From Asterella californica (lineage: Eukaryota; Streptophyta; Marchantiopsida; Marchantiales; Aytoniaceae), in the NCBI GenBank assembly GCA_036924285.1, contig JAYKYS010000024.1:1798001-1862000 (forward strand): 64,000 nucleotides of DNA, read 5' to 3'. The notes beneath the pieces were generated by a model, which ran no database searches, was not told the DNA's origin, and saw only the letters and a list, made by a program, of their open reading frames with translations. The translations under genes were made by a program, and so were the position numbers. Below are positions 1 through 9,235 of this stretch, in pieces. Positions within the stretch are counted from its first letter, which is position 1, and every line of letters starts with the position of its first letter.

Positions 1-4
1 TGAG

Positions 5-2218
5 TTGCGAGACCAGGTTAGGGATGTACAGAGAAGAAATCTAGGTGTCTGGATGAGTTTCGAGCGATCTCTTCGAGAGGAGTTTCTCGAAGAAGATTCA
101 GAGAGAGTCACTAGGAGAACATTTCTGGACTGGGTTGAGCAGCAACCTGGTCGGATGATGAGTCTGAATGAGATGCTGAGAGAGTTTGATCGGAGATACC
201 GACAACTCTCAACTCTTGAGAGGATAACCTTAGACGCTAGGAAAACCGAGCTTTTCCTGCAAGCTACCGATGATGCTACGGCAGATCGGTTATGCTTTAT
301 GTTGGCTGATCGATCTGCTGAAGGAGGAGTTACTATGGATTGGGGAAGAGTCGAGGACGCCGTTGCTGTACTAACAAGACAGAGGCGAGGAAGAGTGGCC
401 GTGGGAGGACGTCCGCTTGCAGAAGTAACCGCGCAACCTCGCACTGCTCCTCAAGTACAGCAACCTCTGGCTCTTGCTCCGGCTCCTAGACCTGTTGTAC
501 CGGCTGCAGTACCTTTGATACCAGTGGCGCCAGTTCCTGCACAAAGAGCACCGGTTCAGAGACCTGCAGAGAACCATGGACAGCAGAACCAGATCGAAGA
601 CCTGATTCGGCAGATGAGAGAACTGAAGGTGGAGCTAACTGACCTGCAGAGACAGCAGCCACCGGCGCCTGCTGCTGCACGTCCAGGAGGTGCTCCTGTT
701 CGTAGATGTATCTGGTGTGACAGTCAAGATCATTTCCGAGGGGACTGTCAAGAGCTCACGGCTGCTCTGCGAGATGGTGTGGTTCGCTACCAGAACGGTA
801 GGCTACACCTTTCTTCTACTGGAGAGCCGTTAAGCACGCAGTTTGGACGAGGAGGCATGAGGAGTCTACCTCAGATTACAGCTGCTGCAACCGTACATGC
901 ATTGATGGCACCACCGGTAAATCCTGATGTATATGCCGGTCACATTGAAGTTTCTTCTAGTCCTACGTTGCTAGATAGGACTACTGAGAAGAAATCTGTT
1001 CAAGTTCCTTCTGAAGTACTGAAGAGAGGGGCAGAAACTATCCGTAGGGTCACAGGGTGGAGAGATCCTGTTGATGCTGCGTCTATCAAAGCATTCTTGG
1101 ACGTGGATAGACACGTTCACTGGCAGGATGCTTCTGTGGAGGAGAAGAGACGGCGAGAAGCCTCTGAACTTGATACTGGAGTTCCGGAGGAGGTTGGAGA
1201 CAGACGGAGGGTCACGAGGAGACGAGCGGCTCCTCCCGAGGACATCCCTTCTACTTCTGCAGCTCCTCCACATGCACCAGGTCCGATGGAGGACGTGCAG
1301 AGATCCCAGCAGGAGCCAACGACTGCTGGGAGACGGTTTACTGCCCAAGAGAAGGGGAAGGGACCGGCTTACAAGTTGGCAGCTGATATCGAGACTTCAA
1401 CTGATCTCAAGAGTATCCTAGAGCAGAGAATACTTGACGCACGAATCGAGTTTTCTCTTCGGGAGGTTCTTGGTATTGCGAAGAGGGAGTTTCATGAACT
1501 GATCATCGACATCATCAAGCGGAAGAGACAGGTGATGTCCGAGCAAGTAGAAAATCAGATGATAGATGTGGTAGGAGCTTCTATGAATGATGCAGAATTC
1601 GGCAAGGTGCATTTTCAGGAGGCTGATGATACAGAGTACCAGCAAGAAGCGTTAGTTGCTGGTACCAACACTGCTGAGTTTGATGATGATGAAGCTGGCG
1701 AGGAGAGTCCAGCTACTGATAGTGACTTCAGGAAGAGACACTGGGCTCGTGCTACGACGGCTACACGAGTTCGTCTCGGAAGTCTTGAACCTGTTGCTGC
1801 GTTAGTTGATCACGGTTCAGAGATCAACATCATGTCACGGGAGGTGTACGAGAGAGGACAGTGGCCTATCGAACTGAACCATGGTTGGGTGCTACGAGCT
1901 GCAAACAACCAGAAGGGTGAGTTATACGGCGCTTGTCCCAACGTGAGAGTGAAGCTGGGTGATGTGGAGGTAGATCAACACTTCTTCGTGCAGTCTTCTG
2001 CTTCATATCCTGTGATTCTTGGTCAACCTTATATCACCGCAGTTAGAATGGAGACGAAGGTGATGGATGACGGATCTCACTATGCTAGGATCCGTAGTCC
2101 AGATGATAGACGTTCTGTGCAGTTTTTGACCGTTCGTACGAACCACGAACGAAATAGACAGACTTTGAGAGATTCTCCTATCTGTAGGAGCAAGGGTTTT
2201 CAGAAACCACTCTTGTAG
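5..2218 (+). CDS. gag: Gag with C-terminal retropepsin, element 1 (5' partial)
   Basis: Capsid/nucleocapsid polyprotein ending in an aspartic protease; the start codon lies before the window. Visible parts (residue 1 = base 5): a charged helical capsid region to about 130, a Pro/Ala/Gln-rich linker at about 140-190, a coiled-coil-like stretch near 197-218, and a zinc knuckle C-X2-C-X4-H-X4-C starting at Cys235. A charged linker follows, then a retropepsin centred on Asp602 in LVDHGSEIN. The usual active site is D-T/S-G-A/S, so His replaces Thr/Ser here. The same DHGS occurs in elements 2 and 3. The frame ends with TAG at 2216-2218, 16 nt after a GGGTTTT slippery site. Gag relatives at 40,364 and 49,984 support the assignment. 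Confidence 0.88.
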   Translation: MRDQVRDVQRRNLGVWMSFERSLREEFLEEDSERVTRRTFLDWVEQQPGRMMSLNEMLREFDRRYRQLSTLERITLDARKTELFLQATDDATADRLCFMLADRSAEGGVTMDWGRVEDAVAVLTRQRRGRVAVGGRPLAEVTAQPRTAPQVQQPLALAPAPRPVVPAAVPLIPVAPVPAQRAPVQRPAENHGQQNQIEDLIRQMRELKVELTDLQRQQPPAPAAARPGGAPVRRCIWCDSQDHFRGDCQELTAALRDGVVRYQNGRLHLSSTGEPLSTQFGRGGMRSLPQITAAATVHALMAPPVNPDVYAGHIEVSSSPTLLDRTTEKKSVQVPSEVLKRGAETIRRVTGWRDPVDAASIKAFLDVDRHVHWQDASVEEKRRREASELDTGVPEEVGDRRRVTRRRAAPPEDIPSTSAAPPHAPGPMEDVQRSQQEPTTAGRRFTAQEKGKGPAYKLAADIETSTDLKSILEQRILDARIEFSLREVLGIAKREFHELIIDIIKRKRQVMSEQVENQMIDVVGASMNDAEFGKVHFQEADDTEYQQEALVAGTNTAEFDDDEAGEESPATDSDFRKRHWARATTATRVRLGSLEPVAALVDHGSEINIMSREVYERGQWPIELNHGWVLRAANNQKGELYGACPNVRVKLGDVEVDQHFFVQSSASYPVILGQPYITAVRMETKVMDDGSHYARIRSPDDRRSVQFLTVRTNHERNRQTLRDSPICRSKGFQKPLL
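2194..2200 (+). promoter_or_regulatory. -1 ribosomal frameshift heptamer GGGTTTT, gag to pol
   Basis: In the gag frame this reads G GGT TTT, a perfect X XXY YYZ slippery site. A one-base slip back enters the pol frame, which is open from 2200 through the pol ATG at 2254 to 5853. Gag terminates 16 nt later. The heptamer recurs at the same junction at 42,637 and, changed by one base, at 52,359. A downstream pseudoknot was not checked. Confidence 0.7.
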
Positions 2219-2253
2219 GACGGGATACCAAGAGTGATGGATCTGCTACTACT

Positions 2254-5200
2254 ATGATCCCGCTTGAGCAGCCTGTGGGATCACAGGAGGTTGACGAAGA
2301 GGTTGCTCAAGATTCTGAAAACTGCTACACTGTACATAGTTGGAAATCTGGTTTGATGGCTTTCAGTTCTGATGATTGGAGTGAGTTCACGCGAGTAGAG
2401 GATCTGACCGAGAAGAGTAGAAGGCAGATGGAGAAGTATGCAGAAAATCTGCGCTGTACAGGAGTTCTGAACGAAGGTGAGATGATTTCTGGTGTTTACG
2501 AGGAGTTTGTAGGTGTACAGTCTTTTGTTCGTTGGCTAGATGATGTAGATAGGTTGATGGAGCAGATGGGAGGAAGGGTGGTGATCCCTATCCACTCTCG
2601 TAAGGTCTATGAGGAGATTGCCTCGTGCTTGCAATCTCGTCCTCATCCGAGACTGGAGAGTGGATGGAAGGATGCAATCTGCTGGTGTGGCTCTCGTGAA
2701 GAAGCAGAGGTTCACACCAAATACAAAACTGTAGCGAAGAAGGTGAAACCAGTGGCGACCCAATTACCTGTTGATTCACGACAGCAGATGGAGTTAGCAG
2801 CCACTGAGCCTGTATTGAGAGATCCTAAACAGATAGGACACGAGTTTACTCAAGAGACACTCAAGCAGCTCCAGATAGGAGGGGGTGGCTTCTTGATTGA
2901 AGTGGAGAAAAGAGCTTTCGAGCAGATGATAGTCAGCCATGGTAAGGCATTTTCTTTCTCAGCTGGAGAGATTGGTTGTGTGGATCCTAGTGTGATAGCT
3001 CCGATGGTTATCTTCACAGTTCCTCACGTACCTTGGGACTTGAAACCGATTCCAGTCCCTCGTGCCTTGCTACCGAAGGTTATTGACTTACTGAAAGAGA
3101 GGATGCGGATGGGTATTCTTGAACCATCTATGGCTCCGTACTCTAGCCGATGGTTCACAGTACCTAAGAAGACGGGAGCCTTACGCTTCATCCAAGACTT
3201 GCAGCCTGCCAACAACATCACGATTCGAAACGTGGGGACAGGACCTGTGGTTGATGAAGTAGCCGAGGCATTTGCTGGAAGATCTATCTATTCTATTGGA
3301 GATCTGTTTTCAGGTTATGATCAGTTTCAGCTTGCTTTAGAGAGTAGAGACTTAACTACCATGCGTACACCTTTGGGATTGATGCGGATGTGTACTCTTC
3401 CTCAGGGTACGACAAACTCAGTAGCTCATATGCAAAACGCGATGCATAAGGTGTTACGAGAGTTTGTACCTGAGGTTACTATCCCATTTCTTGATGATAT
3501 TCCCATGAAAGGCTGTTCGGTGGAGGACAAGGACGAGACTATGACTGCTGATGGTTGCAGAAAGTTTGTTGCAGACCACATCCGAGATGTGGAGAAGATT
3601 CTGATGCGCTTGGAAGAGGTACACCTCACTCTGTCAGGTACCAAATCTCGTTTTGGAATGTCAGAGATCATAGTGGTGGGTCACTTATGCGGTACTTTTG
3701 GAAGACGGCCGAATCCAGAGAAGGTAGATGCTATAGCAAGAATAGCAGACTGTACCAACATCACTGAGGTTCGACGATTCTTAGGAGCTTGTGTGTTCTT
3801 TCGTGTGAGTATTCCTCATTATGCACACATTGCCGAGCCTCTGTATGCACTTCTGAAAAAAGGGAAGAGGTTTACTTGGCGGCAAGAACATCACGAGACG
3901 ATGGAGCAGCTGAAAGAGGTTCTGAAGTCTCCACCTGTACTAAGGAGACTTAGCTACGAGAGCGGAAGACCTATCATACTGACTGTTGACACGAGTCCAA
4001 AGGCGATTGGATGGGCAGTTGGTCAAGAAGATGCAGATGGTGTGCGGTTTGTTTCTAGGTTTGGAGCTCGGATCTTAACAGATAGGCAACGTAACTATCC
4101 TCAAGTGAAGCGTGAGTTGTGGGGAGCTGTTACTGCTATGAAGGTAGATCGAGAGTTCTTGATAGGTGCACGTGTGATACTAGAAACAGACTGTTTGCCT
4201 TTGCTAGGTATGATAGCAAACTGTAATACTCCAGACATAGCAATGCTACGATGGATTGCTTATATCCGGAGTATGAACCCTGAGCTAAAACATATAGCAG
4301 GAAAGGATAATCCTGTTGCAGACATGTTATCTAGAGCCCGTTATACAGATGAAGAAGAGATGTTTGCAGAAGTCGAAGATGAAGAGAAGAGAGACGTATG
4401 GTGCCAAGTTGGTCAGCAGACTTCAGACTTGGAACCACTGCCGTTCTACGAGGAGTTCTACACGGAAAAGTTCCGCGATATCGGCTATTATCTGAGTTTA
4501 TTATGCAGAAGAGAAGGATGGAGTGATGCAGAGTTCAAGGAGATCAGAAGAAAAGCGTACGGTTACCTTCTACGTGAAGGTTATCTGTGGAAACGTCCGA
4601 AGAGAAGAGATGGGATGTTGGCTAGAGTAGTGGATGATCAACCAACGAAGCTGAATCTGCTGAAGGAGTTTCATGACACCTTGTGGGCTGGACACCGTGG
4701 AGTTTGGGCTACATACACGAAGATGAAGGAGCGATACTGGTGGAAGGGTTTGTATCAAGACGTAGTGGATTTTGTTGGGTCGTGTCTGCACTGCCAGTTC
4801 TACTCTAAAGTCCGTTACAGAGATGGACTTGTACCTACATACCCACCTAGTATTCATTTTTCGTGGGTCCTTGATCTTGTGATGATGCCGCCGGGATTGT
4901 GGGGGATGCGCTACTTGGTGTTAGCTCGAGAAGATCTCTCCAACTACGTGGAGGGACGAGCACTGCGAACGAAGACTACAGAGAACATATGTAGATTCGT
5001 GCTGGAAGATATTATCTGTCGTTATGGATCTGTTGGAAGACTACGAGCAGATAGAGGTGAGTTGAGAGGTGCAGAAGCGAAGGAGTTCTTTGCTCGCTAT
5101 GGAGTAAAGCTTCGGCTTACTACTGCCATGAATCCAGAAGGCATTGGTAAGAGTGAACGAGGACACCCTTCTATCGTTCACGCTTTAGTAAAAGCATGTG

Positions 5201-5853
5201 ATGGTAGGCCTAGAGAATGGCCGAGACTACTTCCATTTGCTTTATGGGCTGATAGGACTACACACTGTACCACGACTGGCTATATGCCAGTTGAGCTTAT
5301 GTTGGGGCAGAAACCGATCATGCCTGCTGAGGAGGACTTTCCTACGTGGGCTACGCTACCGTGGGAAGATAGTATAGATCATACTTCACTCCTTGCTTTA
5401 CGAACTAGGCAGTTGGAGCGAAGGGAGGAGGATCTTGCTGAGGCGCAAGAGAAACTGAAGGTGGCTCGAGTCAGAAACAAAGAGCGTTTCGACAAGACTC
5501 ACCGACTACGACCAAAGCCAATACGTGTTGGTGATTGGGTTCTGGTGTATGATAGCACGCTGGAGAACCAACATTCTACACTTCGTAAGTTCTCGCGAAG
5601 ATGGTTCGGGCCTTATGTTGTGCTAGATGTTTATGAGAATGCCACTTATAGTTTACGTGAGCTGGATGGTACTCCTTTGAAACTATCTGTGGCTGGCAAG
5701 CGAGTGAAGTTGTTCAAACAACGTGGAGGATCAGTAGATTTGTTCAACTTTCTGGAGTCTGAGCAGAGGATGACGAGAGATGAAGACGCCTCGGCTACTG
5801 AAGAGGTTGAGGCGGACGAAAGTAATGATGATGAAGAGCAGACAGAAGGATGA
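2254..5853 (+). CDS. pol: Pol polyprotein: reverse transcriptase, RNase H, integrase, element 1
   Basis: Copies the element RNA into DNA and integrates it. Numbering starts at the ATG at 2254, but the frame is open upstream to the slippery site, so the true product is probably a Gag-Pol fusion. Reverse transcriptase: palm motif A GDLFSGY (Asp350), motif B LPQGTTNS, motif C FLDD (Asp414, Asp415) in place of the usual Y-x-D-D. RNase H: TVDTSP (Asp579) and GKDNPVADMLSR. Integrase: zinc-binding His807, His814, Cys844, Cys847; catalytic Asp874, Asp933 (ADRGEL) and Glu968 (SERGH) with 34 residues between the last two; a WFGPYVV GPY/F motif near 1117. The last ~45 residues are acidic and I see no chromodomain. 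The 1199 residues are uninterrupted. Confidence 0.92.
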   Translation: MIPLEQPVGSQEVDEEVAQDSENCYTVHSWKSGLMAFSSDDWSEFTRVEDLTEKSRRQMEKYAENLRCTGVLNEGEMISGVYEEFVGVQSFVRWLDDVDRLMEQMGGRVVIPIHSRKVYEEIASCLQSRPHPRLESGWKDAICWCGSREEAEVHTKYKTVAKKVKPVATQLPVDSRQQMELAATEPVLRDPKQIGHEFTQETLKQLQIGGGGFLIEVEKRAFEQMIVSHGKAFSFSAGEIGCVDPSVIAPMVIFTVPHVPWDLKPIPVPRALLPKVIDLLKERMRMGILEPSMAPYSSRWFTVPKKTGALRFIQDLQPANNITIRNVGTGPVVDEVAEAFAGRSIYSIGDLFSGYDQFQLALESRDLTTMRTPLGLMRMCTLPQGTTNSVAHMQNAMHKVLREFVPEVTIPFLDDIPMKGCSVEDKDETMTADGCRKFVADHIRDVEKILMRLEEVHLTLSGTKSRFGMSEIIVVGHLCGTFGRRPNPEKVDAIARIADCTNITEVRRFLGACVFFRVSIPHYAHIAEPLYALLKKGKRFTWRQEHHETMEQLKEVLKSPPVLRRLSYESGRPIILTVDTSPKAIGWAVGQEDADGVRFVSRFGARILTDRQRNYPQVKRELWGAVTAMKVDREFLIGARVILETDCLPLLGMIANCNTPDIAMLRWIAYIRSMNPELKHIAGKDNPVADMLSRARYTDEEEMFAEVEDEEKRDVWCQVGQQTSDLEPLPFYEEFYTEKFRDIGYYLSLLCRREGWSDAEFKEIRRKAYGYLLREGYLWKRPKRRDGMLARVVDDQPTKLNLLKEFHDTLWAGHRGVWATYTKMKERYWWKGLYQDVVDFVGSCLHCQFYSKVRYRDGLVPTYPPSIHFSWVLDLVMMPPGLWGMRYLVLAREDLSNYVEGRALRTKTTENICRFVLEDIICRYGSVGRLRADRGELRGAEAKEFFARYGVKLRLTTAMNPEGIGKSERGHPSIVHALVKACDGRPREWPRLLPFALWADRTTHCTTTGYMPVELMLGQKPIMPAEEDFPTWATLPWEDSIDHTSLLALRTRQLERREEDLAEAQEKLKVARVRNKERFDKTHRLRPKPIRVGDWVLVYDSTLENQHSTLRKFSRRWFGPYVVLDVYENATYSLRELDGTPLKLSVAGKRVKLFKQRGGSVDLFNFLESEQRMTRDEDASATEEVEADESNDDEEQTEG

Positions 5854-5899
5854 AGAGGTTGGCACATGCCAGAGGATGTGCAGGTTTGGAGGGGGTGGA
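5854..5899 (+). promoter_or_regulatory. Pol-LTR spacer with polypurine tract, element 1
   Basis: The purine-rich GGAGGGGGTGGA directly before the LTR is the expected primer for plus-strand DNA synthesis. The spacer matches that of element 3 (55,863-55,925): both carry a GGCRCATRCCAGAGGATG word and a GG(T)TTRGARGGGGTGGA tract, which fixes the LTR start. Confidence 0.75.
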
Positions 5900-7480
5900 T
5901 GTCGTGATGTGAATTATTCCACATAGTGAATAATTCACCTCTCAGTTAGAAGTTAGTCTCTCTGAGTGAAGCTAAGACCTCAGAGAAGTCGATTCTGGAG
6001 GAAGTGTCCATTCAAAAATCTGAAAACACCACGGCGTAGGTCTCGTCGCGCTGATCACCGTGGTATGTTCAAAAGTTGCAAACGGAGTTGCAGGCGAAAA
6101 GTTACTTGGGGTTCTTCTACAAGATTTCTGATACCGGGAATTTTACCATAAATCAGAGTGAGTTCGAAAAATACTTTTTAGATTTTTCTCATGTAGATTG
6201 TAGTATGTAGTATTTGATTAAAATTCGAAATGTACAAAAAGAGCATGTATAGAGAAAGTTATGGCACTTCGTGTTAGCAAAGGAAAGACGAAATACCGCA
6301 GCTTTCTAGCATATTAGCTTAGAAACTGGTCTTCAAAACCAGTTGTGAGATCAGCTTCCGTGGTGTAGCTGAAAAACTTGTAGGGAGGAGGTCTCCGGAT
6401 CAAATCCCTTCGGACTCACAACCGGCTTGGAGTAGGCTGGCCCCTTCGGGGGAATATGAGGGGCACCAAGTTGCCTAGGGGCGGGACACTAGATGTCCCT
6501 TAAACGTACCGTGAATGCGGGACGCCTCCGTCTACCCCTGCACTAGTGCAGTCACCTAGTGTGGATGCTAGAGGGAGATTACCACCGGGTTTCGAAATGG
6601 ACCTCTCACCTTCGGGTTGGCGGGGTAATTAGTACAAATTCGGTTGCGGCCCTCTAAGTCCTGGGGTAGCGAGATGGCATCAAAGATACTCCAAGTCGGT
6701 ACCAATTCTTTTGTAGAAAAATGTAGAGTTCGAAATATTATTCACTTGGGTCGAAAAATCAAGTGAAACTGATACCTGAGGCCATACTTACGGCACTTCG
6801 AAGTTTAAGGGGGCCGGAAGACGCCAATGGTGATAACTCGAGATCCACGTGTCAGAACGAGGTGATTCCGGTGGCCAGAGGTAGCCGTGGTGGAGTTACT
6901 TCGGATGGACGTGGTAGATGCTGACTGTACGGCCGAAACGGTGGCCGTCCGTACAAATGAACCTGCGTAGCTTAGTGAAATAGTCTTCTTACGTGTAGAT
7001 ATATTATCAGTGAGTTATTTTTCTGCTGCCATCTGTTTAGGGCGTCTTTTTTCCCTGCCAGGTGACACTGAGGGTTACGTAGGGTGGAGGAAAACCCAGA
7101 GGGGTGTACTCCAGAGAGAGAGAATTCTGAGTTCAGTTCATTGTCGACCATTATCGCATTATCGCAGTTTGCCGATCTTCGAGCAGTGTAGAGCTTACCG
7201 TGCGAGAGCTATCGAGTAGAGAGAATCGAAGAGCTAGGAGAAGATTTTACAGAGGTTACGTCTGAAAAGAACTTCTGTCTGATCAGAGTTTTGATATCGA
7301 GGGATTGAAAGTAGAGAGCAGAATCGAGTAGAGAGGAGACCAAGAACTTGTACGTATACTTTTCTGAATAGAAAACGGGAAGCTTCTAGGTGAACGCGCT
7401 GGTGCTTCACAGGAGCAGTTTTCTGATATTCTGAGTTGCTGAACGTGAGCTTTGCAATCTGATTGACCTGGAGTTGAAGA
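5900..7480 (+). repeat. 3' LTR of element 1 (right end approximate)
   Basis: Starts TGTCGTGATG right after the purine tract. Positions 5909-5919 and 5928-5938 form a perfect 11-bp hairpin with an 8-nt loop at the very start of the LTR. The middle (about 6,290-6,960) is unusually rich in short hairpins. The right part holds purine-rich GAGAGAG runs (7,115-7,130) and repeated ATCGAGTAGAGA words (7,208 and 7,324), as in a transcribed leader. The second LTR is outside the window, so the end is inferred from where Copia-like sequence begins. Confidence 0.55.
6290..6960 (+). other. Strongly structured, partly tRNA-like segment inside the LTR
   Basis: A 7-bp stem (6324-6330 with 6338-6344) closes a 7-nt loop CTTCAAA, which has the geometry of an anticodon arm reading TCA. 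An 11-nt inverted repeat with one mismatch (6339-6349 with 6415-6425) encloses an A-box-like TGGTGTAGCTG (6361-6371) and a B-box-like GGATCAAATCC (6397-6407). Three C(TTCG)G tetraloop motifs follow, with further hairpins such as GGACACTAGATGTCC and the palindrome CTGCACTAGTGCAG. No complete cloverleaf could be built by eye, and I do not recognise an RNA family. Confidence 0.35.
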
Positions 7481-7797
7481 TCTACTTGCACGCCGTGTGT
7501 TTTATCTTGACCAGATCGAGAACGTGGTGGTGTGTTCTCTTGCGATCCGTATTCCGTGTGTGGTTTTTCGTCCTCCTCTTCACGATCGTATCACAGCTAG
7601 AAGGTTCGCCCTTCCCAGGAAACTCTCGCCTCGACAGCGGGCACGTGAAGAACGTCACGTATGTACACGTGCTCGCCGTTGAGCAGGCGCACTTCCACCA
7701 TGCCGGAACCAGCAACGTGGATGGTGGTGTTGTCACCGAGTAGAATGGCATCATTCTCGGTGTTCTCAGAAGAGACGGGTGAGTATTCGATGAATTG

Positions 7798-8790
7798 TCA
7801 TCGATTATGCGCCATGTGGTGTGTGGCACCCGTGTCCACATACCAGTTAGGATCAGCTGTCTGCACGATTGCAGACAAACATTGTGCCACCAGAACCCGA
7901 CGAGTGTTGACGTTGTTGTTCTGAGAACGGCGATTCTTGTTCTTGTTCTTGTTACCAGCAGTTGAGTTTTCGTTGCTGCTGCTGGGTTTGTCCGGGCATT
8001 CAGCGATGCGGTGCCCGGGCTTGTTGCACTGGAAACATTTCTCGTTAGGATCTGGCGGTCTCTTCGGTGGCTGGTTGCTGCCTTGTCGGTTGTCACCATT
8101 GTTGCGCCGGTTGTTGCCATTGCGTCCTCCTTGCCGGCGTCCTGCAAACAAGGCAGTGGATGGTTCCATCGATAACTTGCGCCTGATCGTTTCTTCTTGA
8201 ATGAGGAAGGTGATGAAGTCCTGTAGCGAGAGATTTGGGTTCGTTCTCATCGTCTGCAAGAATAGATGATAGTTGTTGGGCATGCTGCCCATCAACGCGA
8301 GGACTTGCTCCTCGTTGGTGATTATTAATCCAGCTGAAGTCATCTGCTGGATGAGAGACTTGAAGTTGTTTACGTGCTGGGTGACAGTCTCGTTGAGTTT
8401 CATCTTCAAAACCCGCAACTTCTCTCTCAAGTGCATCTTGGTCACCATGTCTTGATCTGCAAAGTGTCTGATCAAGGTGGACCATGCATCGTTTGACGTG
8501 GTGCAGGACATTAGATGTCCTGCCACACTGTTCTCGCAGCATTCGTTGATCGCTGCGAGCGCGTTGACATCACGCTGATCCCAATCTGCGATGCTACCGG
8601 GTCCGGTAGCAGAGGGAGGGATGGGTACCGCAGTACCTCCGGGTGTCATGGCACATGGTCTCTGCACGTTCCCTTCCACGATATCAAGAACACCATGGGC
8701 CCTGAGCCGCAAGGTTGTCTTGTGCTTCCACAGCGTGAAGTATGTGCCGTCAAACTTAGCCCAGCCTTTGGTGTCAAAAGGGGCAGACAT
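7798..8790 (-). pseudogene. gag: Copia gag and protease start, interrupted
   Basis: The 330-codon frame begins MSAPFDTKGW and shows a typical Copia gag: an N-terminal LWK region, a UBN2-like capsid domain to about residue 210, a basic Gln/Asn/Arg-rich stretch, and a zinc knuckle CFQCNKPGHRIAEC (C-X2-C-X4-H-X4-C). The protease start WYVDTGATHHM carries the canonical DTGA catalytic motif. A TGA at 7798-7800 interrupts the frame just after the protease motif. The same frame continues beyond it with protease-like LNGEHVYIRDVLHVP before homology is lost. The stop could be a C-to-T change in CGA, but this is inference. Confidence 0.82.
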
Positions 8791-8962
8791 TCTGTATCAG
8801 ATTGATCGCTGGAACGATGAAGTTCCGTTAGCGAAGGTACAGAATCTGGGTGCGTGAAGCGTCCTTCTCGCAGCAGCTGAAGCGTCCTCCAACTGCTCTC
8901 ACCTAAGGGCCGAAGGCCTACCTAGTGCCTATGCTATTGTGCTAGTGCATCAACAATGCAAA

Positions 8963-8974
8963 GCTTTGATACCA
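8963..8974 (-). promoter_or_regulatory. Copia primer-binding site, initiator-Met tRNA type
   Basis: Minus strand reads TGGTATCAAAGC, one base from the common plant site TGGTATCAGAGC that pairs with the initiator methionine tRNA. It directly abuts the LTR at 8975. Confidence 0.8.
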
Positions 8975-9235
8975 TGTTGGAAATGGACTGCTAGTAGAAT
9001 AGGCTAAGGCAAAACTCTAAGTCACGGCATAAGGACAGTATGAGAGTGTGGGAGAGCTCCTCAAGAAAATGTAGACAAAACCAAGTAAATGAATACTCAA
9101 TAATGTACAATGGCCTTGGGCCAGAATAATATACCTTGGGGTCTTGGCCTTGGTGACCTTACGAAAAGTCACCATCTAAAAGCCTGAACTGCTTACTGAA
9201 AAAGGAGTATTCACACTGTTTACGGTATTCTAACA
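8975..9235 (-). repeat. 5' LTR of the Copia element (261 bp)
   Basis: On the minus strand it starts TGTTAGAATACC and ends CCATTTCCAACA, the TG...CA ends expected of an LTR, and is followed immediately by the primer-binding site. No second LTR was found in the window. Confidence 0.75.

Larger units (their letters stand above)
1..7480 (+). mobile_element. Ty3/Gypsy LTR retrotransposon, element 1 (5' end outside window)
   Basis: Gag, a -1 frameshift site, pol, a purine tract and a 3' LTR follow in the order expected of a Ty3/Gypsy element (protease, reverse transcriptase, RNase H, integrase). The 5' LTR, primer site and start of gag lie outside the window. The LTR start at 5900 is clear, because element 3 has the same TGTCGTG start after the same purine tract. 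The right end is uncertain: Copia-like sequence is recognisable only from about 7,600. Both visible reading frames are open, so the copy may be intact. The target duplication cannot be tested. Confidence 0.9.
7600..9235 (-). mobile_element. Truncated Ty1/Copia retrotransposon (5' part only)
   Basis: On the minus strand the order is LTR, primer-binding site, leader, gag and the protease start, after which recognisable Copia sequence fades at about 7,600. Integrase, reverse transcriptase and the 3' LTR are missing. The right LTR edge (9,235) falls exactly where repeat copy A begins to match copy C, so this Copia element landed inside copy A. Gypsy element 1 or a deletion then removed the rest. 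Confidence 0.8.

Noticed and set aside
5720..5853. Chromodomain at the end of Gypsy pol
   Set aside because: After the GPY motif region the tail is short and acidic with no aromatic chromodomain pattern; the same holds in element 3.
6324..6425. A genuine tRNA gene, possibly selenocysteine-type, because of the CTTCAAA loop
   Set aside because: The A-box and B-box words lie downstream of the anticodon-like arm, no acceptor stem closes, and the T arm does not pair. Kept only as a structured segment.
7482..8147. 221-codon minus-strand frame overlapping the Copia gag
   Set aside because: It is out of frame with the clear gag-protease frame and its sequence has no domain; treated as a shadow.
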